From the NCBI GenBank assembly GCA_963995505.1, contig OZ023198.1:10035141-10099140 (forward strand): DNA of 64,000 bases, in the 5' to 3' direction. A program made the position numbers and the translations under genes. Under the pieces are notes generated by a model, which saw only the letters and a program-made list of their open reading frames with translations, was not told the DNA's origin and ran no database searches. Shown one piece after another: positions 48,100 to 59,444 of this stretch. Positions within the stretch are counted from its first letter, which is position 1; each line of letters begins with the position of its first letter. This DNA comes from Hypericum androsaemum (lineage: Eukaryota > Streptophyta > Magnoliopsida > Malpighiales > Hypericaceae).

Positions 48100-49481
48100 C
48101 GCGCCACTAGTACTAGAATTTAAAATTATTTTAACTTTTTTTTTTCGTCTGGAGAAGGGAGAAAAGACGAGAATTAGCGATTGGGAGTATTATTATGAAG
48201 CCTTTTTTCCTTTTCTAATTTTTGGTTTAATCCCTTGGGAAAGATCCAGAAGAGAAGAGGATGGTCCAAATGTCGGCCCATAAGGGGCATTGGATGTGAA
48301 ATTTTTATTATCTGAATTCGGATAGATCCTTAAATTTCCTCTTATTCCCAAGTTCTCATAATATCTTTAAAATATATAGTTTTTCTTTCAACAATTACGA
48401 AAAATTAAGAATATATTGATAGTTAAAAAACATTTTTTTAGCGAAAACATTTTTAAATTTTTTTAGAAAAGCTTCAAATGTGTATTAAAAAGTTTCTTAA
48501 ACGGTCGGAATAAAATATAAGAGTATACTTCAAATTTTACTAAACATCTCAAAAAAAATTTCTTGCTTTATGTAACTTACGTGACATAGTAGTACACAAT
48601 TTCTTACTATTTCACGTGACGTGAAGTTACATAACGTAAAAAAAAATTTTGAGTACTAATTATTTTAATATACTAATTTTTCCACAAAATAATATTTTTA
48701 CATACTTTACGAATTTAAAAATATTTTAATATACTAATTTGTGCTAGACTTACATGTTTGATAAATCTTACATCATTATTTATCTTTTGAATTTTCTTCA
48801 AACGATCCTTTTTTATCTTGTTATAAGAAAATATTTCAATCAAGTATAACATTTGAATAATCTGTGCGAGATTTTAGGTAGCTTGAATACGGATAATGTA
48901 ATTTTTTTAGTATTTACGTATTTATTACTAAAAATTAATTTAAATATTTTTGGAGTAAAAAACATAAACTTTTCTTATGTAATAACATCTCTAAATTGAT
49001 ATTTTTTTCGGTCCCAATAATATCACTTTAGAGACCTTTATTTTACCATATTAAAGTAGTAAAATGTTGACAATAATATATATGCTTATCTACTTACCAA
49101 TTATCTCAAAATTTTAGATTAAATACAAATATTCTACCACACATCCGTTTACTCCTTATATATAATGTTTTCTGCCTTATATATGTTTTATACTAATGTT
49201 TTCTGTTTAGAGCCGACGCTTCAGATATTTTTTATTCGTAAGACTCGAAACAAAATCGACTTCCGGCCTATGAAACACAGAACTAAGAGGACAAGTTACT
49301 GCCATGTAATGTTTCCTGAGATGTTTTGCCAAATGCAAGAAAATCATGACAGGATGCTGCAACTCGACTAAAGTTCTAACCTTGGTCATCCAGATGGGAG
49401 CTAATGGATATGTAAAATTACAGGCACACAGATTCTAATGCATTATCAGGTAAGAAATGACAGGATAGAACAAGAAATTTA
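48100..49481. other. Intergenic DNA, promoter of copy B and 3' side of the Mustang-like gene
   Basis: AT-rich sequence without a supported gene. Most of it is duplicated at 39130-40088. An imperfect foldback lies at about 48545-48655 and is annotated separately. The region 49220-49480 is probably 3' UTR of the minus-strand gene at 49482-51293. Confidence 0.6.
48545..48655. repeat. Imperfect foldback (inverted duplication)
   Basis: The left arm CTCAAAAAAAATTTCTTGC..TATGTAACTTACGTGACATAG is matched by an inverted arm CTATTTCACGTGACGTGAAGTTACATAACG..AATTTTGAG, with arms of about 45 bases and a short loop. The homologous place in unit 1 (about 39200-39255) has only one arm, so the inversion arose after duplication or was lost there. 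Confidence 0.65.
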
Positions 49482-51293
49482 TCAGATTGGCATTGTACAC
49501 TTCTTTTGTGAATGTCCTAACAAGTGACAGCGGCCACATTGAACAACTCTTTTCGGCCGCTTCAAGTTTTCTACACGAAGAACTTTCTTCTTCGGTCGAC
49601 CAGGCGGCCTGCGGATTTTGGGCGGGCGTATGGTGATGTCGAGCTTGGCACCTCCGCGTTCGGTTCCCTCGCCCAGGCCTTTCCACAGGCTCTTATCTGG
49701 AATTGGATGTATTACCTGTGAGTAAGTTTCTCGATAATTTGCAACGGTGAAACAAGCCTCGGCGAATGACTGGGCGTTTTGCCCACATGAGATCAGTGCA
49801 GCTGCGGCATGTGCACAGGGTATACCATAAAGCTGCCACCTGCGGCAGGAGCATACTCGACTTCTAATATCCACAATGTTTGTCCGCTCAGTCGAAACAA
49901 TCTCAAACTCCACTTCGTTGGCACGAAGTACCTGATAGCATCGAGCATCTGAAATTGCTTCTGATATGCGCTTCTCTGCTGATGGAACGAGTACTGAGCT
50001 CCACCTCATGCCCAGATCACAACGGTTCTCAAACCACGACGTTAACTGATGCCGAATGTGCTCCATTGTTTGCACAATTGGAAGTTCATGACATTCAAGA
50101 GCCCAGTTATACAACAACTCTGTGATCCCTAATGTAAAATGACCATATCGGACACCCTCAAAATATGCCACTGCCCAGAGTTGAGGAGGGAAGTGTTGAA
50201 ACCATGTAATAACATCTTGTGAGATCTCTGCCATCTCGGATATCTTACTCTCAAATTCAACTGTTGTGAGGGCATACACAGCATTCCAGAAAATGTTGAC
50301 CAACTTCGAGTTCTTGAATGTATCGCGAAAATTCTCACTCACATAACGTAGACAAAATCCGTGGTAAGCATTGGGGAAATGTGTTTCCACAGCCTCTACA
50401 ATGCCCCTTGGCCTTTCAGAGAGTATGGTAAGTCTAGGCATGTTATCCATATTAAGTCCAAGAAGCTTTCGCAACTCCGACAAGAACCACATCCAATTTT
50501 CATCACTGTCTGTGTCGACAATTGCAACAGCCAGAGGGAATAGAGCACCATCAGCATCAACAGCAGCAGCACAGAGTAGCGAACCCAAGTATTTTCCTTT
50601 CAGATGTGCTTTATCAAGCTCCAAAATTGGTCTACAGGCATGAATGAAACCATATATACATGCTCGATAAGATATAAAGAGTCGCTGGAAACAATTTTCC
50701 GGTCCGCTGGTATACACTGAACCAATGCTTCCAGGGTTAGTTTTCCTTATCTGCTCACAGTATGCAGGAAGAAGTCGGTACCCTTCTTCAAAAGTACCAT
50801 GAAGAGCAGCCATGCTTCGCTCCTTCCCTCTCCATGCTTGCATATAAGACACCGCAACCCCATGTTGATCACGGATATCTTGCAGGATTTCCTTTGGTTT
50901 GTATTGCGGATTATCCCGTATACGTTGTTCGACAGATCTAGCAACCCAACCAACTGATGCTTGATGATGGTGAAGATTGCGGACCCCCTCGCAAGTATGT
51001 TCCCCGTGCAAGGTTCTAACAGAGAAAGTTGGAACTCCAGAACACTTTGCTACATGGACTCGCCATGGACAACCATCTTTGGAGCACTTGGCAATAAACC
51101 GGCTCCGATCTGATTTTACTATCCGAAGATCAAAATGCAGTGCTATTGCAATGTCTTTCAGTGCCCTTCTGCAAGTTTCAACATCAGGAAATTCTTGTCC
51201 AATAGTTAACGTATAATCGAATAATGCACGAGAAGTATCAGGAACAGTAAGACCACGAGAAGTATCAGGAACGGTTAGAGCATGATCAGCCAT
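49482..51293 (-). CDS. MUG1: Mustang-type domesticated Mutator-like transposase
   Basis: A single open frame of 603 aa. After a short N-terminus the MuDR-type zinc-binding domain starts near residue 30 (CSKDGCPWRVHV, then H-x-C near GEHTCEG). The MULE transposase core lies near residues 200-310 (LDKAHLKGKYLG, then LSERPRGIVEAV). A SWIM zinc finger follows (CSCRRWQLYGIPCAHA), then a C-terminal CCHC knuckle, CGRCHLLGHSQKKC. This order and sequence match the Mustang (MUG) family of host genes derived from transposons, which are needed for normal growth and flowering. No inverted ends flank it. At the usual second catalytic Asp position it has Glu (LSERPRG), consistent with loss of transposition. 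The N-terminus has a 9-residue tandem duplication (LTVPDTSRG/LTVPDTSRA). A 5' UTR with introns probably extends towards 52200. Assignment to MUG1 rather than another clade member is moderately sure. Confidence 0.85.
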   Translation of the reverse strand: MADHALTVPDTSRGLTVPDTSRALFDYTLTIGQEFPDVETCRRALKDIAIALHFDLRIVKSDRSRFIAKCSKDGCPWRVHVAKCSGVPTFSVRTLHGEHTCEGVRNLHHHQASVGWVARSVEQRIRDNPQYKPKEILQDIRDQHGVAVSYMQAWRGKERSMAALHGTFEEGYRLLPAYCEQIRKTNPGSIGSVYTSGPENCFQRLFISYRACIYGFIHACRPILELDKAHLKGKYLGSLLCAAAVDADGALFPLAVAIVDTDSDENWMWFLSELRKLLGLNMDNMPRLTILSERPRGIVEAVETHFPNAYHGFCLRYVSENFRDTFKNSKLVNIFWNAVYALTTVEFESKISEMAEISQDVITWFQHFPPQLWAVAYFEGVRYGHFTLGITELLYNWALECHELPIVQTMEHIRHQLTSWFENRCDLGMRWSSVLVPSAEKRISEAISDARCYQVLRANEVEFEIVSTERTNIVDIRSRVCSCRRWQLYGIPCAHAAAALISCGQNAQSFAEACFTVANYRETYSQVIHPIPDKSLWKGLGEGTERGGAKLDITIRPPKIRRPPGRPKKKVLRVENLKRPKRVVQCGRCHLLGHSQKKCTMPI

Positions 51294-53439
51294 GAATTCA
51301 CCAAACTGAAGACTTCAAGTTTTGAATCACAGGTTTATTATCATGATGCATAAATGGCAGAAGCAGTTTTGAGAAGGATTGGATTCTTCAAGGAATCAGA
51401 TACTCCGTAAGAACCCCAGTCAGATGTTGCAACTGCAAGGACAAAAACAAGGTAACGTAAGAACAACTTCGAAATTAAGAGTGTTGCATCAAGCAGTGTA
51501 TTTACGTGTTAATTTGAAAACAGTAACGGCACGAATTGGAGATAGCAAGATGAGAAGCAACATGACTTTTTAAAGACTTTCAGCACTCATTGCACACTAG
51601 GTATAAATTACCTATCATGTACAAGGAAGCTGGGGGAGAACATAGCAAAACAAATTTGACACACGATGGGTGGAAAAAAGATGCACCAATTTGTGCGCCC
51701 TGCCTCTCATTCCTTAGCTCAAAGCAAACAACAAGCGGTAAGTGCAGAGTTCACTTCAGGTGCTCCAGTGTAATTAATGAATTAACACCATTTCAGGTGT
51801 CAAAACAGATGCAACCGAAGGCCAACTTTTAGTTAGGCGGGAAAATGGACGGGAAAAGAAGTCTAATGCACAATTTCCTAGCTTACTGTCTGTGGCCAGA
51901 AAGATTCACTCGTAAAAGAGAATCACAGATTACAGATATACAATTAAGATGGCAATTCACCGTAACTTCCATTATGAGAACAACTAGAACAAATTGACTG
52001 ACCACCGAAAGCACAAGATTTTTCTCCCGACCGTTGACAAATTCACCTTCAAACAATTAGACAGAGAACCAGCCCCAACAAGAGCTTCAACAAACATCGG
52101 GTGAACGAGGACCCAAACATCAAATCCACTCGGCGAGTCAGTGTAAACCAAACGATTCATTTCCTCCCGGACGCAGAGCAAAAACAGTCGATGGAGTCAC
52201 CACCACACTTGAGACAATCCAAACTCGGCTCTCCCATAACACGCTCCCTCGCCATTTCCATTGCAATCAAACACACACACACTCTCTCTCTCTCTCTCTC
52301 TCTGCAACCACAACCTTCAAGCACATTCCTGTTCCATTGCCCCGAAGCTCCAACCCCTAGCCACCGGCGAAGCCCCGAGATCACGCATCCCAATTGCACA
52401 GCTCCCCGAATCACCTTGATCAGTACCCACAACTCCATTTCCCCTACTCCCTCCCTTCATAAACAAACAAACCCCAAACCCCAATTCCCACCTCCCTAAA
52501 ACCTTATCCTTAAACCCCCGAAACCCTAATCCTTCTATATGCCCACTTCCAATAATACTAATTTTTTCCCATTCTCAAAAAGAAAAAAGAAAAAAGAAAA
52601 AGAACACAACACAAAACCAAAGAGAAAAGGAGTTAAAAGGAGCACCTGGCCGGGCCGTAGAAGCAAACGGCGGTGGGCCCCCCTCCCCGGTGGGTCCCCT
52701 CAAGCGAGAAGTAGAAGAGAAGCAGCTAGCTAGCTAGCTCTCTGGCTTGCGCTTAATCAATTGGAAAAAGTTAGATTTTTAATTTTAATTTTCTTTTGGG
52801 TGATTATATTTATAATATAATTTAGTTTTTATTATTTTGGGATTTTTTCATAATTGAAGGAAATGGGGATCTGGAAGACGATCCCCGTGCCCGGAATCGT
52901 TATTGGCCAGGCCCATTCACGTGTTGCTGGCCCGTTTATCGGTCATTTCCGAAGTTGTCCCGTGGGTTTAGGATATGTTATACATTATAAATTTTATAGA
53001 CTCATATTTTTATTGTATTTTAAAATTTGATGCATCATCATGTAACTTTTTTTTAATTGTAATGTTGGTGTATTATATATACATTGTTTTTTTTGTCCGA
53101 CAGTTAGACTGAGGTCGACAAGAAGGAAGCAGTTATCTTAAGTGTGATTAATAAAGGATTTGTAATGTTTTTGGTAAAATTGGTTTGGAATGCAGTGTAC
53201 ACTATACTAGAAATGATAAACAGCTTTTTAAAAAGAAATCTTAATGATGAATTTATGGTTATAGGAGATACAAGTAGGATAATCGTTGTCCGCAGTTATT
53301 AGATGCTGAATGTGTGTCGCAAGGGAGATTTAGCCTGTCACGTAAGCTTGAACCACTTGCGTCATTACAGGGACATGAGTGAAACCCAGCTGGTTACAAT
53401 CAAAGATAAGAGTAAGTGTTAAAATCCTGATAATTGTAA
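51294..53439. other. Mustang-like gene upstream region
   Basis: This probably contains the 5' UTR exons and promoter of the minus-strand Mustang-like gene. An (AC)n(CT)n microsatellite lies at 52270-52303. AAACCCTAA occurs near 52520, an AAAGAAAAAG-rich stretch lies at 52575-52630, and AGCT tandem repeats lie near 52722-52740. From 52740 the DNA is AT-rich and shows nothing further. Confidence 0.5.
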
Positions 53440-54517
53440 GGGCAAATTATTCCCTAGTCCCTGGTATTTGATCATCCTCTCCCTCGGGTCCCTGCATTTT
53501 AAAAACTGATTTTACCGTCCCCCGTGTTTGATTTTATCAACTCTCGGGTCTCTGGCGCACGTTAGCAGCTTTTTTTATTTTTGGTCAAGAAAATGACTAT
53601 TTTACCCCTCTGGTGTTCTTCTCAGGCGAACTCCGGCGAACTCCGATCAAACCCAATCGACAACAAAACAGCATCCTCTCCACGCGCCTCCCCAAGAAAC
53701 CCCACCCTTCCTCCCCGCTAGGTCGCTGCCCCCTGATCAATGTCACCAACCGCTCCACCGCCCTGTCGAGAGCGTCTAGCAAAGCCAACGCCCCTTGATG
53801 TAAAGAGAATCCGGCTGAGTCGGCTCGAGACCCCGAGTCTCGAGTTCTAGGGTTTGGAAGAGGGGCAAAAAGTCTAAATTCGGTGCCGGAGAGTGTCTCC
53901 GGGTTGAGCGGGTCGACTCGGGGGGAGGGCGACGAGTCCACTCAGAGGTCGAGGTTGAGGCGGTGCTCCTCTTCGTCGTCGTCGCCCATTTATGGCTACT
54001 TACACTTCCTCGAGTTGAAGACCCAGATCTAGCTACTTCTCCCTTCTCTCTCCGCCTCCTCTACCTCTCCCAAATCTGGTGTCCAGCTCGAACGTCGCCG
54101 CCGACGTCTCCTCAACCGTTGACGTAGGGTGGACGGCCTTTGGAGGTTGCCATCATGGTCGTGGATGACCATGGTTTTGTCGGCGGTCATCGATTGGAAA
54201 TTGCAATTGGAAATGTCGATTGGGAAATGACCTCAAATTTTGTTCGCCTAGTCTTAGTCGAGTAATTTTTGGGTTTTTTTGCTGGATAGTCGCTGGAGAA
54301 GATGACCGAAATGTTAGGTTTGCCTGCCTGAGAAGATGACTACAGTGGTATACTAGTCATTTCCTTGACCAAAAATAAAAAAAAATAGCTGATGACGTCA
54401 TCCAAGGACCCGAGAGTTGATAAAATCAAACACGGGGGACGGCAAAATCAGTTTTTAAAATACAGGGACCCAAGAGGGAGCATGATCAAATACCAGGGAC
54501 TAGGGAGTAATTTGCCC
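53440..54517. mobile_element. Non-autonomous Mutator-like element, family 1, copy 2
   Basis: 1078 bp with inverted ends of about 140 bases. The left begins GGGCAAATTATTCCCTAG and the right, on the minus strand, begins GGGCAAATTACTCCCTAG. Both continue through CTCGGGTCCCTG to TTTTATCAACTCTCGGGTC. The ends match the element at 12099-13096. The interior (53640-54060) is GC-rich and holds a 114-codon minus-strand frame (53597-53941) rich in Pro, Arg and Ser that may be captured gene sequence. I do not recognise it. No clean 9-bp target duplication was seen, perhaps because another element adjoins on the right. Confidence 0.82.
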
Positions 54518-54520
54518 TCA

Positions 54521-55660
54521 TGGTGTAAATTATTTATCTTTCAAGTGTAACGCCTGGTGTTTAGTGAAATAAATGATGGGTCCCTGTATTTTTGCAAAAG
54601 ATTTTGTTGTCCCCGTAGTTTGGTTATATTATACTCTCAGGTTCCTTGCTAACATCATCAATCAATTCTTTCAAGTAAATAACTTATTTACCCTTACGAC
54701 TAATTAATAAAAAAATTCTTCTCCCCTTCTCTCTCCCCATCAACGCCGTCGACCCGAATCTGGCCACACCAACCAACCGTTGATGAAAAATAAGCCACAT
54801 CCATCGTCACGAGCGACTGGCTCGCTCAGGCCCAGGCAGTCGACGGCTGCCACCCCGATGACGAGGACTCCTCCTGTCTTCGGCTGATGTCCTCCGCTCT
54901 GACTTGGGGAGGCCATTCAGTGTCATTGATGAGTTCAATGGCTGGCGAAAGCAGCCAGACCTCGCAGAGGCTGTGGCTGCTATCTGCGCTCTCGCGATGA
55001 TTATTAGGAACAGCGAGGCCACCACGATGATGGAGCTCGAGATCGAGCTCAATATGCCTCTGACTCGCTCAAAATAGTGGTTGTCGTTGTCAAAGCTCCC
55101 TCGGTGCCGTTGTCTGTCCGTCGTTATAGTATTCTCCTCGAACCCATTGTCCTTGAGTGTTCCCAACCATTCCTTCGAGACATGGCTCCACGACTCTGAC
55201 TGTCGCGCGACTCTTTTTTTCCCTTGGAGCTTCGCCGTCGTCGACAGAATAGCAGATATTAGGGAGAAAGAAATTTTACAATTGAAATTTAGGGTTCATC
55301 CTTAGGAATTGCGGATTTCAAGGGAAAAATTTTAGAACAGCTGAATAGCTTCCTCGCGTGTGCATTGAGATTTAAGACTCATTGATTTTGGTGGTCGATG
55401 GAAAATTGATTGGAGGATGGTCAGAGTTGGTGTTCGCCAGAAAAATGACATGAGAAGATGAGTGGAGGTTGAGGTCAACCGGAGCAAGGGTATAACTGTC
55501 ATTTCAAATATAAAATAAGAAAAAATTGATTAATGACGTCAGCAAGGGACCACATAGTATAATATATCCAAACTATAGGAACAACAAAAACTTTTTCGAA
55601 AATACAAAGACCCCATCGTCTATTTCACCAAACATCAAGCACTTAGGAGTAATTTACCCA
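54521..55660. mobile_element. Non-autonomous TIR element, family 2
   Basis: 1140 bp with inverted ends of about 150 bases. The left TGGTGTAAATTATTTAT..GGTGTTTAGTGAAATA pairs with the right, on the minus strand, TGGGTAAATTACTCCTA..GATGTTTGGTGAAATA. Both continue through GTCC..TGTATTTT and TATATTATACT. The general design (AAATTA near the tip, a 'gggtccctg' block, then a dinucleotide-rich block) resembles family 1, but the sequences are distinct. It abuts the right end of the preceding element. The interior has GC-rich, coding-like sequence (54720-55220) of unknown source. Confidence 0.72.
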
Positions 55661-56416
55661 AGATTTTATCCCATGGAGGAGGAAAGTGAATTTTCCAGAT
55701 TATATGTCGATCAACAACAACAGATACAAAATTATTCTTTTACCGATGACACTTATTATAAGTTTATTAATCTCCTCTAGTCACTGATGTTTCTCTGTTA
55801 TCTGATTCTGGCCAAGGTTTAACAAACGATTTTTAACAAGTAGAACCCTCCAAAATGGCAAAAAAATAGGTGAAACAAATCATTTTCCCACAATTATGCG
55901 TCATTTAATCACTAGATATTTCAGTTTTCTCATAAATTAGCAGGAATCAGGTTTCCAATATAGCCAACAAACCCCAATAATAACAACTACAACTTTCCAA
56001 TCCCATTTTCACCTCCACCAATTCTTTTGCTCTATATCAGGAAAATGACCCTTCATCTCCAACTTTTCCAACCATTTCTCCTGTTTTTTCTCTCCCTTTT
56101 TTTTCCATTTCCAACCCCATACCCAAAAAAAAAAGGTAAACCGAATGAGAAAAATGGGTCCCTCCATTAACTTGATCTTCTTCCCCTGATCCTTCCCAAT
56201 CTGCGGGGTCCTTCAGTGCATTTTTTTTCTTCCTCCTCTGAGGGACCCTGCCCCTCCACATCTCCAACACAATTCAATATTCCATTAACCAATTTTAAGA
56301 CAACAAAAAAAATAATTTAAACACAAACTCTTCTTGTGCTTCTTTTGTTTTGATTTGTCTTTAGGACAGGAGAGGAGGGATAAGAGGTTATTGGATAATA
56401 TTTTTATGACAACGAG
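55661..56416. other. Intergenic DNA upstream of the kinase gene
   Basis: AT-rich with pyrimidine-rich stretches (about 56080-56110). The last few hundred bases are probably promoter and 5' UTR of the kinase gene. No gene is supported. Confidence 0.5.
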
Positions 56417-58885
56417 ATGAATTGCTTCCCGTGCTTCAGGTCTCAAAAGAGCATGAAACCCAATGAGAATAAGGACCATGAGACCCCAAGTGGAAATCAT
56501 ATGGTACCCCCAGGTAATTTTCCAACCCCTACCCCTAACATGCATTATTTTCGAGTTCATACATCGTAAATGGAGCAGACGCAATTAAAATAGAATTGAC
56601 ATATTCGACTGAATAAATTGTTGCAAGGCCATATACAAAAATATCAACTATAGGTTTGTTGATACAAATTTTGTTCAGAATATCATGAAAAAATTATCGG
56701 ATATATATATTTTTTATCTATGACCATGTAGTATCCGCTGTTATATTCACGGGTTCAGGGTTATGTAAACATGACAACAGGAAGTAAAATACGTAGGACT
56801 AGGAACTTCAGGTTTTTAGATAGTGTTAACAGCTTTGAACCTGTCTCCTAACAGGACATAGTTAAAGGCCAACTATTTGATTGTTCACTTCTGTTTTTTT
56901 TAGACACTAAAAAGCTAAGAGCCAATGATATGGAAGTGGCCAATCCAGTGGAGAACAGAAACAGTCAAGCAAAGACATTCACCTTCAGGGAGTTAGCCAC
57001 AGCAACCAAGAACTTCCGGCAGGAATGTCTGATCGGCGAGGGCGGATCCGGAAGAGTTTACAAAGGAACGCTGACCTCGACAGGGCAGGTGAGACACCCT
57101 TTTCGTTTCGTGTTCTTCGTCGCGATCTTGTGATCGGGATGGTGATGTTTAGCTTGATTAGTTGTTCGTGGTTCGAGCTGTGCAGGTGGTTGCAGTGAAG
57201 CAACTTGACAGACATGGTTTCCAGGGGGGCAAGGACTTCCATACCGAGGTATCGGTGCTGAGCCTTCTGCGCCACGAGAATCTCGTTAATCTGATCGGAT
57301 ACTGCGCTGATGGCGATCAAAGAGTGCTGGTTTACGAGTTCATGTCGGGTGGAACGCTTCAGGAACATCTCCTTGGTAATCCTTCTCCACCTGTGATGAA
57401 ATTTTGCCTCGAGTTGTGGCGAGTATGGTTAAGGTTTGAATTGTGCAAGTGCAGATAGAGCCCCTGAGAAGAAGCCCTTAGATTGGTTTACTAGAATGAA
57501 GATAGCATTTGGAGCTGCAAAGGGTCTAGAGTATCTGCATGACCAAGCCAATCCCCCCGTCATATTCCGCGACTTAAAGCCCTCGAACATCTTGTTGACT
57601 GATGATCTGACTGCGAAGCTCTCGGATTATGGACTCGCGAGGCTTAGCCCTTCGGGGGACAATTCGCCTATATCGTCGAGGATGATGGGGACGTATGGCT
57701 ATGCTGCTCCAGAGTACAACAGGTCAGGCCATTTTACAATGAAGTCTGATGTGTACAGTTTCGGAGTTGTCTTCTTAGAGATTTTAACAGGAAGAAGAGC
57801 CATGGACACTACTAGACCGATCAATGAGCAAAATCTGGTTACTTGGGTAAGAATTCAACTCTCTGAATCTCTTTTGTTGCAGTGTAGCTGTTGTTGTTCT
57901 CATGTTTTGCATTAAACAGGCAACACCGATGTTCCGGGACCCGAAAAGGTTTCCTGATCTGGCAGATCCACTTCTCGAAATGCGATTCCCAGAAAAGGAT
58001 CTCAATCAAGCTGTTGCAATTGCAGCAATGTGTTTGCAAGAGGAACCAGGCGCGCGGCCCTTGATAAGTGATGTCGTAACAGCTCTAAGTTTCCTTTCGG
58101 TGACGAAAGATATGATCATGCCTAGTCCTCCTCCTCCCGCAACCCCGCCTGTCGACGAAAGGGCAGCCGATAATGATCACCAGAAAAAAGAAGAAGATCA
58201 GGTTTCAGGCAGTGACGACGAGGATAGTGGAAGTAGCGAGGATGAAGATACAGCATCAGATAAGGATTCCGAGGGTGGAGAGAGTGTCGATAATGAAAGC
58301 GAAGTCAATGAATCTGACTACCAATACAGCAATTCTTACAGCAAAAGACAGGTAAGCAGCCTCAGAAAGTCCAAAAAGAAGCGCGGGTCTTCGAAACATG
58401 GTAGTATTTCAAGATCACAAAACAAAGGAGGAGGATCTGCAGCGCGCAGAACGAGCCAAGTGTCGCGAGATGGAAGCGTTTCTTCAAGCGAAAATAGCAG
58501 CAGGAGTTCACAGGATGGTGATCCCTTGTTAAGCCAAAAGAGTAGCAAAGTCTCGCAACCCGCATTGAGTCACAAGAGCAGCAGGGGATCAGATGACAGA
58601 AGCCGTTCTTCCAGCAGCAGCACGAAATCTCGAAGCAGAGATCCTTCGGTGAGCAGAGACAGCAGCATTAATCCGCGCGATAGGATTGGATCGATGAGTC
58701 ACAAGAGTAGCAGGAAATCGCGCACCAAGAGTAAGAGACGACACGATAGCAGCGACCATGGATCAGAAGATGGAGGCCTTTCATCCATCCATGGCAGCTC
58801 GCGAGGGTCAGACAACGAAAGCTTCCATCATTTGGATCACACCAATAGCGAATCATTCGAAGAGGGAAGTCTCCTCTTGTTGTGA
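56417..58885 (+). CDS. RLCK-VII/PBL-type receptor-like cytoplasmic kinase with long Ser-rich tail
   Basis: Five exons, 56417-56513, 56904-57088, 57186-57375, 57455-57846 and 57920-58885, join in frame to 609 aa. The start MNCFPCF offers two Cys for palmitoylation, as in many PBS1-like kinases, but has no Gly2 for myristoylation. The kinase domain runs about residues 70-350: glycine loop [12 protein letters not shown] (the usual Phe is Ser), Lys99 in VAVK, Glu115, the catalytic loop FRD (195-197), DYG (215-217) in place of DFG, and the activation segment to APE (242-244). The last 230 residues are acidic, then Ser/Arg/Lys-rich, with many SRSS-type repeats. Such kinases relay signals from cell-surface receptors at the plasma membrane. 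The exact PBL member is not assigned. A cryptic GT near 58352 could define an extra intron, but the frame is open without it. Confidence 0.88.
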
Positions 58886-59444
58886 TCCTTCCAGCCATGA
58901 ACATACATCAATAGACGTCGATGTTCATCATCCGAAAGTTGCTGCAACCCGGGGACAATTGCAGCTGCAGATCTTCCATCCAGGGAAAGAAACACAGATC
59001 GGAAGTGAATTGAAAGTAGCTTGACTTCTTCCATAGTACACATACTCCTGATGAGTTCTCCTTTTCTGTTCCTTTTTTTGCTATTTTTTCAATCCATTCA
59101 TCTCTTCTATCTAATCAATTGCGATCAAAACGCCACGAATCTGCGAAATCTGCTAAAGAAATGTGTTCCCTTCAAATTATATGGAGATTCTTAGCGGGCT
59201 GATCACGTGGTCTGTTGTCTTCGAACGACCAGAGGATGTGTTGAGAGTACCACCACGGATAATAGCTAACAAAACAGGCAAGATCCAATATGGGACCAAT
59301 GTGTACTATTCACACAAACCATAACATTTAACTGCGGAAAATTGCAGACACACAGAAAACTGCATGTCACAAGGCGTTTTAAGGATAAGGTTTCTTACAT
59401 GGGTTTCAGGTATAATACAAGTTTGGAAAACACACAGCAGATTC
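58886..59444. other. Convergent 3' regions
   Basis: This is the shared 3' space between the kinase gene (plus) and the PADRE gene (minus). A T-rich run at about 59070-59090 may lie in the kinase 3' end. No separate gene is seen. Confidence 0.55.

Noticed and set aside
49482..51293. An active Mutator transposon around the Mustang-like gene
   Set aside because: No inverted ends or target duplication flank the gene, the frame is intact and the domain order fits a host gene.
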